A stretch of 25,010 nt of DNA, from positions 1 through 25,010 of the forward strand of contig JBGVAK010000152.1 of assembly GCA_045224495.1 (NCBI GenBank), given 5' to 3'. Both the position numbers and the translations under genes were made by a program. The notes beneath the pieces were generated by a model. It was given only the letters and a program-made list of their open reading frames with translations. It was not told the origin of the DNA and ran no database searches. Each line of letters starts with the position of its first letter. Position 1 is the first letter of the stretch. Below, piece after piece: positions 15,431 through 22,511 of the stretch. Origin of the DNA: RUG472 sp045224495. GTDB taxonomy: Bacteria > Bacillota > Clostridia > Christensenellales > CAG-138.

Positions 15431-16717
15431 TTAGAACAGGCCGGCGATGAGCTTGGACTTCGCCAGGAAGAACGCGGCCCAGGCCAGCAGGATCACGATG
15501 GGGATGATGCACTTCTTCAGGATCAGCGTGTACTTCTTGACGCCGGTGACCTGAGCGGCGAATAGACCGGCCAGGGCCGTGGGGGGCATCATGTCACCCA
15601 CGGAGGCGATCAGACTGATGGCGGCCAAAACCACCACCGAGTTCCCGCCCAGGAAGGAGGCGTAGATATACGCGAAGGGCACGCCCAGCACGGAGCAGGC
15701 GCCGAAGGAGGACACCGCGCCGAACAGGGGGATGCTGGTGCAGGCTACGATCAGCCACAGCACGGAGGGCAGGCCCAGGCAGGTCATGACGATGAGGCCC
15801 CGGACGCCGGTGGCGGTCATGACCTCGATGAACATGCCCACGCCCATGAGGATAGCCATGACGGGCGTGGCCGTGCGGATGGCTTCAGGGACGGTCTTGA
15901 GCACGTTGATCTTCTTGCCGGTGAACAGGCCCACCGCTGCGGACAGCAGGAAGATGACCGGCATGCCCAGATCCTCCGTGAGCTTCAGGATCTTGAAGAA
16001 GATCATGAGGATGACCAAGGCGATGAAGGGCAGATAGATCTTGAAGCCATACTGCTTGCGGATCTCATCCTGCTTGGCAAGGGCGGGCTTGAGCTTTTCG
16101 TAGTCCAGGTTCTTCACCTTCCGAAGGCCCAGCAGCAGTACGATGACGATAGCCAGGGGGAAGGTCAGCAGCAGCAAGGGGCCGGTGAAGCCCACGTAGG
16201 GCACGTCGATACCGGCGCAGATGATGAGGGCTGCGGTGTTCACAGGGGGGGCGATCATGCCCAGCAGGCCGCCCATGGCGATGATAGAGCCGGCGGTCAC
16301 CGCGTCACAGCCCATGAGCATGAGCACAGGGGCCATGATGGAACCGGAAGACAGCACGGCCGCCGTGGACGAACCGGTGATCATGCCGGGGAACATGATG
16401 ATGAACATGATGAGGACCAGCAGCACGGCCGGGACCTTGTGGAACTTCTCGATGATGAGGCTGGACAGGGCGTCCAGGCCGCCGGAGTCCTCGATGACTT
16501 TCATGAAGACCATGGCGCTGGCGATGGTGAGGATGGTGTCCACATAGCCGAACTCACCTTCCACCATCATGCGAATGGTCTCCGTGCCGAGGCCGCCCTC
16601 GATGGCGCCGACCACTGCCGCCGCCATCATGGACACGCCCACAGGCCACTTCAACGCGAAGCATCCCACCATGAACACGCCCAGCATGAGTACGAATGTA
16701 ATCACATACGGTGTCAT
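15431..16717 (-). CDS. TRAP (DctM-like) / ion-transporter superfamily permease
   Basis: The 428-aa product has about eleven or twelve membrane helices. Two hairpin-like motifs of the ion transporter superfamily are visible: GMITGSSTAAVLSSGSIMAPVLM followed by GGLLGMIAPPVNTAALI in the first half, and FGACSVLGVPFAYIYASF followed by SVGDMMPPTALAGL in the second. This inverted-repeat pattern is that of DctM, the sodium-driven large subunit of TRAP transporters for C4-dicarboxylates, sialate, glutamate and other organic acids. AAAGGAG precedes the ATG. No DctP binding protein or DctQ is present; instead a lipoprotein is encoded upstream and a 51-aa membrane protein downstream. In this setting uptake of glutamate or a gamma-glutamyl product is plausible but inferred. 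Confidence 0.85.
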   Translation of the reverse strand: MTPYVITFVLMLGVFMVGCFALKWPVGVSMMAAAVVGAIEGGLGTETIRMMVEGEFGYVDTILTIASAMVFMKVIEDSGGLDALSSLIIEKFHKVPAVLLVLIMFIIMFPGMITGSSTAAVLSSGSIMAPVLMLMGCDAVTAGSIIAMGGLLGMIAPPVNTAALIICAGIDVPYVGFTGPLLLLTFPLAIVIVLLLGLRKVKNLDYEKLKPALAKQDEIRKQYGFKIYLPFIALVILMIFFKILKLTEDLGMPVIFLLSAAVGLFTGKKINVLKTVPEAIRTATPVMAILMGVGMFIEVMTATGVRGLIVMTCLGLPSVLWLIVACTSIPLFGAVSSFGACSVLGVPFAYIYASFLGGNSVVVLAAISLIASVGDMMPPTALAGLFAAQVTGVKKYTLILKKCIIPIVILLAWAAFFLAKSKLIAGLF

Positions 16718-16735
16718 GTTTCTTCTCCTTTTACC

Positions 16736-16764
16736 CCTGACGCAGGGAACGACCCTGCTTCAGG
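16736..16764 (-). promoter_or_regulatory. Intercistronic hairpin between lipoprotein and permease genes
   Basis: Arms CCTGA-C-GCAGGG (16736-16747) and CCCTGC-T-TCAGG (16753-16764) pair 11 of 12 positions around a 5-nt loop. No U-run follows on the minus strand, so it is not a standard terminator. It may protect the 3' end of the lipoprotein message or mark a processing site. Confidence 0.55.
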
Positions 16765-16770
16765 CGGTTT

Positions 16771-17685
16771 TTACAGACCGAACAGGGACTTGAGCACATC
16801 CCGGGCCGCGCTGGACTTGGCCACATAGGCTGTGGGCGTGTTGTTGCCTGCCAGGATGTCGTGCATCAGGTTGTCCGTATCGCCGCTCTCCACGATGATG
16901 GCGATATCCGCCGCAGCGAATGCGGGCTTGATGAAGGAATCGGACAGGGTGCCGCGGCGATCAGCGCCGCCAACGTGCATGGCGATGATGGTTATGCCCA
17001 GCTCCTTGGCCTTGGCGATGAGAGCGTCCGTACGGGCCAGCTCCTGATCCGCATCGATACCGGCAGCGCCCAGACCCTTGTTGGAACCGCCCACGGCCAG
17101 GATGATGGTCTTATACCGATCGGTCAGCTCCTCAGCCTTGATGGTGTTGTTCTGGTACACGTCCAGCTTGATCTTCTTGCAGTGGGTGGCGACGATATCC
17201 ACGTCCGCGCTCTGTCCCACGCTGGTGAGGATGGCGGGCAGCTGGCAGCTTCCGGCGGTGACAGCCGGCAGATCGCCGGTAGCAGCGGGAGCGGCTTCGG
17301 TCGTCTTCTCCTCAGTGGGAGCAGTCTCAGTAGAAGCAGCCTCGGTGGTGGCAGCCTCGGTGGCGGCAGCTTCCGCAGGAGCAGCCTCAGCGGGGGCGGC
17401 TTCCGCAGGAGCGGCTTCGACGGGGGCAGTCTGGGCCTGCGCAGCGGGGATGTACGTTACGGGCACGCCCTTTTCCTCCAGTTCCTTCACCTGCTCCTCC
17501 AGCACGGAGATCCGCGTGGAAAGAGCCAGCTTATCCTCCATATCCTTCTGCTTCTGTTCGAGGACCGCGACCTTGGTGGCAAGGGCAGCCAAATCGTCCG
17601 CATCAGCGGCTTCGTACTTTGCGCCGCAGGCCACCAGGGCCGTGAGCATGATGAGGGCCAGTGCGAGAGAAAGGATCTTCTTCAT
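16771..17685 (-). CDS. Coiled-coil lipoprotein with a C-terminal DUF6305-like domain; putative binding component of the adjacent permease
   Basis: The 304-aa product has a lipoprotein signal (LVAC, Cys20), a coiled coil with heptads (about 28-72: KVAVLEQKQKDMEDKLAL...), a low-complexity spacer of EAAPA/TEAA-type repeats (about 87-135), and a globular C-terminal domain (about 145-304). That domain opens with LPAILTSVGQSADV and continues with an alternating alpha/beta pattern: TIILAVGGSNKGLGAAGID (193-211), ITIIAMHVGG (231-240), RRGTLSDSF (243-251) and IAIIVESGD (261-269). From memory this matches a family of unknown function (DUF6305), not verified. GAAGGAG precedes the ATG. It lies between ggt and the DctM-like permease and is flanked by RNA hairpins on both sides, as is common for abundant solute-binding proteins. 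A binding or tethering role is inferred. Confidence 0.8.
   Translation of the reverse strand: MKKILSLALALIMLTALVACGAKYEAADADDLAALATKVAVLEQKQKDMEDKLALSTRISVLEEQVKELEEKGVPVTYIPAAQAQTAPVEAAPAEAAPAEAAPAEAAATEAATTEAASTETAPTEEKTTEAAPAATGDLPAVTAGSCQLPAILTSVGQSADVDIVATHCKKIKLDVYQNNTIKAEELTDRYKTIILAVGGSNKGLGAAGIDADQELARTDALIAKAKELGITIIAMHVGGADRRGTLSDSFIKPAFAAADIAIIVESGDTDNLMHDILAGNNTPTAYVAKSSAARDVLKSLFGL
17287..17418 (-). repeat. Degenerate tandem repeat encoding EAAPA/TEAA units
   Basis: Residues 90-133 of the lipoprotein repeat a five-residue unit (EAAPA, then variants such as EAAAT, EAATT, EAAST). The DNA repeats with a 15-bp period in the EAAPA part. It forms an extended spacer between the coiled coil and the globular domain and may vary in copy number between strains. 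Confidence 0.75.
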
Positions 17686-17710
17686 TTCGATACTCTCCTT
17701 CTTTGGGATA

Positions 17711-17738
17711 GGCTGCCCGCTGTATACAGCGGGCAGCC
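17711..17738 (-). promoter_or_regulatory. 28-nt perfect palindrome between ggt and the lipoprotein gene
   Basis: GGCTGCCCGCTGTA is followed directly by its exact reverse complement. As RNA it folds into a 12-bp stem with a 4-nt loop. The sequence after it on the minus strand (TATCCCAAAG) is not U-rich, so it is unlikely to terminate fully. It is likely an mRNA-stabilising or processing hairpin, or a binding site for a dimeric regulator. Confidence 0.6.
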
Positions 17739-17764
17739 TTGGGTCCAGATGTGTTCAGGCTGTC

Positions 17765-19606
17765 TTAGAACGCGACAGCCTTGTTGTCACGGCGAGGATC
17801 GGCGCCGCCATGGAGGCCGTCTTCGCAGTAGAGCACGCCCTGGCAGGAGCCGGAGCTGCGGTCCCAATCGCCGCCATAAGGCGTGACCTTATGGCCCAGC
17901 GCGACCAGCGCATCGATGGTCTCCTGGGGGATACGGGTCTCATAGCGGAGGTTGCCGGAGGCGTTGTCCGCGATACGGGGCTGGTTGATGGCTTCCTGCA
18001 TATCCATGCCGAACAGCACAGTGTCCAGGATGATCTGGAGCACGGCCACGATGATAGTGGCGGCGCCAGGAGAACCAATGGCCAGGAAGGGACTGCCATC
18101 CTCGTTGAGGACGATGGTGGGGCTCATGGAGGACAGAGGATACTTGGCCTTGCCAACATAGTTGGGGCTTTCAGGATCCTTAGAATAGTCATCCATCTCG
18201 TTGTTCAGCAGGAAGCCGTAGCCATCGGGCACGACGTAGCTGCCGAAGTAGCCGTTGATGGTGAACGTGCAGGATACGATATTGCCATCCTTGTCCGCCA
18301 CGGAGAAGTGGGTGGTATCCTGGTGCTCATAGTTGAAGGGATCGTGGGCCTCGGGGGTGAGGCAGCTATCCATCTTGATGAGGGAGGCCAGGTACTTGCC
18401 GTACTCCTTGGTCATGAGGGCCTGGACCAGCGCATCCTCGGTGTTGGCGGCCAGGTACTTGGAGCGGTCGGAGTAGACCAGCTTCATAGCCTCGGACAGG
18501 ACATGGATGTACTCCACGCTGTTATGGCCGAATTCCTTCAGCTTATCCACACCGAACGCTTCCAGAACATTGAGAAGCTGGATGATGCAGGTGCCGCCGG
18601 AGGAGGGCAGGGGGCTGGAAATGACCTCCTTGCCCATGAAGGTGCCGCGGACGGGCTCACGCAGGTCAGCCTCGTACTCCTCGAAGTCCTTGGGCTGGAA
18701 GACGCCGCCGTACTTGTTGGCCGCCTTGATCATGGCCTCCTGCAGCTCGCCCTTGTAGAAGCCGTCACGGCCCTGCTCCTGGATGAGCTTGAGGGCCTTG
18801 GCCTGCTGGGTGTTCTTGAACAGGTCGCCGGTGAAGTAGGTGAACCGGCCCAGTTCGTCGGCCGCCTCTTCGGGCAGGGTGTACACGGAAGCGAACTCGG
18901 GATAGGCCACCATGTTGGTGTAGGCGCTTTCCAGAGAAGATCCGGTGGTAGGCCCGATATAGAAGCCGTTCTCGCAGAGGTCGATGGCGGGCTGGACCGC
19001 GTCGGCCAAGGTCAGCTTGCCGAACTTCTCCACGGCATAGGCCATGCCGGCCACGGTGCCGGGCACGCCGATGGCGCGGCCGCCCTTAGTGCTGGCATTG
19101 CCAACCACGGTGAAGCGCTTGGTCTCGGGATCCTGAACGATGGGCCAGAAGTTCTCTTTGCACAGTTCAGGCATACATTCACGGAAGTTGATGAAGTTGA
19201 TGGTACCGTCAGCAGCGCGCATGGTCATGAAGCCGCCGCCGCCGATGCCGGAGGCCTGGGGCTCGGTGACGGAGATGGCGAAGGCAACCGCCGCCGCCGC
19301 GTCCACCGCGTTGCCGCCCTTCTTCAGCACATCCAAGCCGGCCTGAGCCGCCCAGGGAGTACCAGCGGAAACCACCGCGTTCTGACCGTTGGCGCCGCGG
19401 CCTTCCAAGTTCAGGGAATAGGTAGGATCGTTGGGGTCCCACAACTGCCATCCGTCGATTTCGGTGACACCGGTTTCCCACTTGAATTCACTGGTCTCAC
19501 CCTCGGCCATGGAGATGCGGGGCAGCAGGGAGGCCGCCGCCACGGAGGCGCCGGCTGCCGCAGTTCCCTTCAGGAACGAACGGCGGGAGATTTCCTTCTT
19601 GCTCAT
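17765..19606 (-). CDS. ggt: Gamma-glutamyltranspeptidase with a Tat signal peptide
   Basis: The 613-aa product is a gamma-glutamyltranspeptidase: it transfers or hydrolyses gamma-glutamyl groups from glutathione, gamma-glutamyl peptides or polyglutamate. The N-terminus carries a twin-arginine signal, SRRSFLKG (7-14), followed by an Ala-rich core, so the folded proenzyme would leave through the Tat pathway encoded just upstream. The catalytic Thr431 begins TTHFSV, where the precursor self-cleaves into two chains. Other landmarks are SGIGGGGFM (119-127), the alpha-carboxylate-binding Arg region FRECMP (141-146), PLSSMSP (490-496), and GSPGAATI (511-518) at the oxyanion hole, with Ala where many members have a second Gly. 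The C-terminus GGADPRRDNKAVAF is typical. GGAGG precedes the ATG at 19606. No Cys lipobox or wall anchor is seen. Confidence 0.95.
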   Translation of the reverse strand: MSKKEISRRSFLKGTAAAGASVAAASLLPRISMAEGETSEFKWETGVTEIDGWQLWDPNDPTYSLNLEGRGANGQNAVVSAGTPWAAQAGLDVLKKGGNAVDAAAAVAFAISVTEPQASGIGGGGFMTMRAADGTINFINFRECMPELCKENFWPIVQDPETKRFTVVGNASTKGGRAIGVPGTVAGMAYAVEKFGKLTLADAVQPAIDLCENGFYIGPTTGSSLESAYTNMVAYPEFASVYTLPEEAADELGRFTYFTGDLFKNTQQAKALKLIQEQGRDGFYKGELQEAMIKAANKYGGVFQPKDFEEYEADLREPVRGTFMGKEVISSPLPSSGGTCIIQLLNVLEAFGVDKLKEFGHNSVEYIHVLSEAMKLVYSDRSKYLAANTEDALVQALMTKEYGKYLASLIKMDSCLTPEAHDPFNYEHQDTTHFSVADKDGNIVSCTFTINGYFGSYVVPDGYGFLLNNEMDDYSKDPESPNYVGKAKYPLSSMSPTIVLNEDGSPFLAIGSPGAATIIVAVLQIILDTVLFGMDMQEAINQPRIADNASGNLRYETRIPQETIDALVALGHKVTPYGGDWDRSSGSCQGVLYCEDGLHGGADPRRDNKAVAF

Positions 19607-19626
19607 AGAGTATCCTCCTTTGTATT

Positions 19627-19683
19627 TATAATCTCTTGGCGAACAAAGCTGCGAAGCAGGGATGGACAGAGCAAGAGATTATA
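19627..19683 (-). promoter_or_regulatory. 12-bp inverted repeat in the ggt leader
   Basis: TATAATCTCTTG (19627-19638) and CAAGAGATTATA (19672-19683) are exact reverse complements 33 nt apart, with a small CTGC-GAA-GCAG hairpin nested between them (19649-19659). The structure ends about 10 nt before the ggt ribosome site. It could fold in the mRNA to control translation, or be a DNA operator. Its left arm on the minus strand also contains TATAAT, but no -35 is visible. Confidence 0.5.
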
Positions 19684-19716
19684 TTACGTTGTTTTCGGGG
19701 CCGTGGCCCCAAAGCT

Positions 19717-20532
19717 CTATTCCTCGTCCTCTTCGTCCTCCTGGGCAGCCTGTTTGCGCCGCTGGAAGAGGATGGAGAGGCCGATGCTCAGCTCATACAG
19801 CAGCACCATGGGCACCGCCACCATGACCTGAGAGAAGATGTCCGGAGGCGTGATGATGGCCGCCACCACGAAGATGGCCACGATTGCGCCGCCCCGGATC
19901 TTTCGCATGATCTTCGGGGTCAATATGCCCACCCGGCTCAAAATGACGCTGACCAGGGGCATCTCGAAGATGAACCCGAAGATGGTGAAGATCAGCAGCA
20001 GGAAGCTGATATAGTTCGCGATGCTGACCGAAGCCACGTAGTCCGTGCCCTGGCCCTGCTTGATCAGAAACTGCAGCATGAAGGGCAGCACGATCTTGTA
20101 AGCGAAGAACACGCCCAGGGCGAAGAAGCCGACGCCGAAGACGAGGCCGAAGCGGATGCCCTTCTTCTCCTTCCGGGTGAGGCCCGGCTTCATGAAGGCG
20201 AACACCTCGTAGAGCAGGAGGGGCAGGCACAGGATGAAGCTGGCCGTCAGAGCCGCTTTGAACTGCTGCAGCAGCAGCTCTGAGGGGGAGATGTAGATGA
20301 ACTCGTACCCGTAGGCCGCCCCCATGTCGGTGAGAAAGCCCACCAAAACCTGGGCTCGGGTGATCAGCACCACGTTGCAGGCGATGAAGGCGACGAGCAC
20401 CACAGCCAGCCGGTTGCGCATCTCCTTCAGATGGCCGGTCAGGGGCATGGACGCGCCCTGCTCCGCCGCCTCCTTATCGAGCTGCTCCGCTTGAGTCAGG
20501 GTCTTTTCAGCTTTCTTTGGTCTTGTCGCCAT
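19717..20532 (-). CDS. tatC: Sec-independent protein translocase TatC
   Basis: The 271-aa product is the polytopic receptor that binds twin-arginine signal peptides. After a charged 28-residue N-terminal extension, the family begins with MPLTGHLKEMRNRL (29-42), including the Glu37 and Arg39 equivalents needed for signal recognition. Six membrane helices follow, with YISPSE (80-85), FMKPGLTRKEKK (113-124), FFALGVFFAYKIVLPFML, FTIFGFIFEMPL with conserved Glu190, and ITPPDIFSQV (227-236). The C-terminus is very acidic (QEDEEDEE). The ATG overlaps the tatA-like gene by 26 nt and has no spaced ribosome site, so translation is probably coupled; Met29 is an alternative start. Directly downstream is ggt, which has a Tat signal. 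Confidence 0.95.
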   Translation of the reverse strand: MATRPKKAEKTLTQAEQLDKEAAEQGASMPLTGHLKEMRNRLAVVLVAFIACNVVLITRAQVLVGFLTDMGAAYGYEFIYISPSELLLQQFKAALTASFILCLPLLLYEVFAFMKPGLTRKEKKGIRFGLVFGVGFFALGVFFAYKIVLPFMLQFLIKQGQGTDYVASVSIANYISFLLLIFTIFGFIFEMPLVSVILSRVGILTPKIMRKIRGGAIVAIFVVAAIITPPDIFSQVMVAVPMVLLYELSIGLSILFQRRKQAAQEDEEDEE

Positions 20533-20671
20533 CTTCCTGGTCGCTCATGCCTTCCTTCAGCTTCTTGCCGGCCTTGCCGAAGAGCTTGGCCAGCTTGGGG
20601 ATCTGGGTGGGGCCCACGATCAGCAGCACGATGACCAAGATGATAATGAGTTCGTTGGTTCCAAGTCTCAT
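20507..20671 (-). CDS. tatA: Short TatA-type translocase component
   Basis: This 54-aa gene has AAGGAG 8 nt before the ATG at 20671. The product has the TatA/B architecture: a short periplasm-side start (MRLGTNE), one membrane helix (about 7-19), a hinge IVGPTQIP, an amphipathic helix (KLAKLFGKAGKKLKEGM) and a brief polar tail. TatA forms the protein-conducting assembly. It is shorter than typical TatA (about 60-90 aa) and has Val instead of Phe before the hinge Gly. It overlaps tatC by 26 nt and follows the longer TatB-like gene by 35 nt. Because both small subunits carry the GP hinge, which one acts as TatA and which as TatB cannot be settled by sequence alone; length argues for this one being TatA. 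Confidence 0.9.
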   Translation of the reverse strand: MRLGTNELIIILVIVLLIVGPTQIPKLAKLFGKAGKKLKEGMSDQEDGDKTKES

Positions 20672-20707
20672 GTTCGTTTCTCCTTATGGAAATATAGTGG
20701 GTACGGT

Positions 20708-21202
20708 CTATTCCTGATCCCCGGCCGAGGCTTCCGGTGCCGGAGGCGCCGCCGACTCGGCGGGAGTCTTGGACTGAGGGGGTTGGTCGTCATCCACGGA
20801 AGGGCTCTCGTAGATGTGAGCCGTCTTCATGGGCTTCTTGGCGGGCGGGGCTTCCTCCCCCTGGTCCTCCGGCTCGCTCTCCGTCACCTGAGCGCTGTTG
20901 GTCACGGGGGTCTTGGTCACGTTGTTGAGATTGGTCATGTCCCGCTTCAGGTCAGTGACGCTCTTGTCGATGTCCTTCTTCAGGTCGGTCAGGGGCTCCA
21001 TAGCCTCCCGGATGGGGGCGGACGCCTCGTTGAGGGGGTCCACCACGTTCTCCTTCAGCTCCTTGGTCACGTCGCTGGTGGCGTTCCGAAAGGCCTTGAG
21101 GCCTTCGCCCAGCTTCTTGGCGAAGCCGGGGATCTTGTCCGGACCCACGATGAACAGAATCACCACGAAGATGATCAAAAGCTCTCCGAATCCCAGCTTC
21201 AA
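20708..21202 (-). CDS. tatB: TatB-like/TatA-family translocase component with long acidic tail
   Basis: The gene starts with TTG at 21202, 8 nt after AGGAGG. The only nearby ATG is out of frame and stops at once. The 164-aa product has a membrane helix (about 6-19), the hinge FIVGPDKIP (17-25), an amphipathic helix (FAKKLGEGLKAFRNA, 27-41), and a predicted second long helix with repeated Leu/Asp/Lys heptads (about 60-95). A disordered Pro/Glu/Asp-rich tail runs from about 105 to 164. The length and extended helical part resemble TatB, which with TatC forms the receptor complex, although many Bacillota have only TatA. It begins 15 nt after the NagA-like gene, so the genes are co-transcribed. 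Confidence 0.85.
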   Translation of the reverse strand: MKLGFGELLIIFVVILFIVGPDKIPGFAKKLGEGLKAFRNATSDVTKELKENVVDPLNEASAPIREAMEPLTDLKKDIDKSVTDLKRDMTNLNNVTKTPVTNSAQVTESEPEDQGEEAPPAKKPMKTAHIYESPSVDDDQPPQSKTPAESAAPPAPEASAGDQE

Positions 21203-21217
21203 GTCCGCATCCTCCTC

Positions 21218-22360
21218 TTAAAAAACCTGTTTGCCGCCCAGGAACACATGCACCACTTCATAGTCGTGGAAGTCCATAAAGGTCAAGTCCGCTCGCTTGC
21301 CGGGCTCAATGCTGCCCACCTCGTCGAAGATGCCCAGCCGTCTGGCCGGTATCTCTGTCACCATCTCGAACAACAGCGGCAGCGGGATTCCGCTGGCACA
21401 CATAACGAGTCTGCATACAGCATTCAATCCCATCACGCTGCCTGCATCCTGTCCGTTCTCAAAAACAGCCTTAGCCATGGTCTTCCGCACCGTATGATGC
21501 TCGATTTCATATGTCCCGGTGGGAAGGCCCGCAAAGGCAGTTTTGCCACTCACCAAACAGGTCCGCCGCAGGTTCCCCCGAAGCAACATCCTTAATGCAG
21601 CAGGGTGGATGGTCGATTCGTTGGTATAGTTGACGAAAATAGTCTCCGCCACATCCATGCCGGCCCCCACGACCCCCGGCTCCGCCGGCGTAAAGTCGCC
21701 GGTGTTGTGGAAGGGATCGGTGAGCCCCCTGGCCCCGTAGGCGTAGGCCATGCGAGCGGTGTCGAAGTCCGCCCGAGTGTTGCCCAGGGAGACGAGGCAC
21801 CTTTGGGCCGCGTCCTCGATGAATGCCTTGGCGCCTTCCAGCTCCGGCGACAGGGTGACGAGCTTCACCCGGTTCCCGCAAAGGTCGTCCAGCGTATGGA
21901 ACAGAGCCGTGTCCAGAGGCCGCACGTATGCCGCGTCCTGGCAGCCCACCGCCTCCGAGGTTATGAAGGGTCCCCGCATATGGACGCCCAGCATCCGGGC
22001 CGTGCCCTCGGCGGGATCGTCCATCCACTGGCCCAGGGTCTCGTAGGTGTCCTTCAAAACGTCCTCCGGAAAGGCGTTGACCGCGGCGAGATACCCGGTG
22101 ACGCCCTCCCGAAGCAGGGACTTGGAGATGACCTCTATCCCCTCCCGATCCCCGTCGGAGAAGTCCCGTCCAAGGGCACCGTGGACCTCCAGGTCCAGGA
22201 AGCCCGGCGTGATGACGTATCCATACGCATCCAAAGTATCCTCCCCCGCCTTGGGCTCAGAACCATAGGGCAGGATCTCCGCGATCCTGTCGCCCTCGAT
22301 GCGCAGGTCCCGATAGATGAAGTCGCCATCCAGCAGTAGCTTCCCGTTTTGAATGAGCAT
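21218..22360 (-). CDS. NagA-like amidohydrolase missing most metal and catalytic residues (probable pseudoenzyme)
   Basis: The 380-aa product aligns end to end with N-acetylglucosamine-6-phosphate deacetylase: PGFLDLEVHG (52-61), HMRGPFI (127-133), SLGNTRA (191-197), TDPFHNTGD (214-222), LVSGKTA (269-275) and SIEPGKRADLTFMD (350-363) at the expected spacing. The functional residues differ from E. coli NagA: Glu131 becomes Arg129, His195 becomes Asn194, His216 becomes Asp215, and the catalytic Asp273 becomes Gly272. The first His of HxH found in many relatives is Glu58. Only His252 (His251 equivalent) is kept. Deacetylation by the known mechanism therefore seems impossible, yet the frame is intact, with a ribosome site and a strong promoter. 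It may have a binding, structural or altered catalytic role. It leads the tat-ggt operon. Confidence 0.85.
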   Translation of the reverse strand: MLIQNGKLLLDGDFIYRDLRIEGDRIAEILPYGSEPKAGEDTLDAYGYVITPGFLDLEVHGALGRDFSDGDREGIEVISKSLLREGVTGYLAAVNAFPEDVLKDTYETLGQWMDDPAEGTARMLGVHMRGPFITSEAVGCQDAAYVRPLDTALFHTLDDLCGNRVKLVTLSPELEGAKAFIEDAAQRCLVSLGNTRADFDTARMAYAYGARGLTDPFHNTGDFTPAEPGVVGAGMDVAETIFVNYTNESTIHPAALRMLLRGNLRRTCLVSGKTAFAGLPTGTYEIEHHTVRKTMAKAVFENGQDAGSVMGLNAVCRLVMCASGIPLPLLFEMVTEIPARRLGIFDEVGSIEPGKRADLTFMDFHDYEVVHVFLGGKQVF

Positions 22361-22441
22361 TCCACAACTCCCGTTACGCGCGTATGCCGCCCCTTCCCCG
22401 CCGTTGTATCGCAGGATCGGAGCGCGTCATATTCTATTTAC

Positions 22442-22470
22442 ATTCTGGGGGACCCGCACCCGTTTGTCAA
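22442..22470 (-). promoter_or_regulatory. Promoter of the nagA-like/tat/ggt operon
   Basis: The minus strand has a perfect -35 TTGACA (22465-22470), a 17-nt spacer and CAGAAT (22442-22447, 4/6 of TATAAT). The leader to the start at 22360 is about 75 nt. No terminator lies between this promoter and the Sel1 gene upstream, so readthrough into it is possible. Confidence 0.65.
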
Positions 22471-22511
22471 GTGTTTTTTGCTGGGAAACCCACGGGAATG
22501 CGTGCTGACCC

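Noticed and set aside
17287..17418. Short periodic repeats considered as a CRISPR-like or intergenic repeat array.
   Set aside because: They are in frame inside a lipoprotein gene with a 15-bp period and encode an EAAPA linker; there are no spacers.
19679..19685. TATAAT on the minus strand in the ggt leader, considered as a dedicated ggt promoter.
   Set aside because: No -35 hexamer or TG extension is found at 16-18 nt, and the match is part of the inverted repeat.
19697..19710. GC-rich hairpin (GGGGCC-GT-GGCCCC) just after tatC, considered as a terminator.
   Set aside because: The minus-strand sequence after it is GAAAACAACG, with no U-run, so intrinsic termination is unlikely and ggt can be co-transcribed with tat.
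17078..19831. A 917-codon plus-strand open frame opposite the lipoprotein gene and ggt.
   Set aside because: Its translation is low-complexity Val/Ala/Gly/His-rich antisense; the minus-strand gamma-glutamyltranspeptidase is unmistakable.
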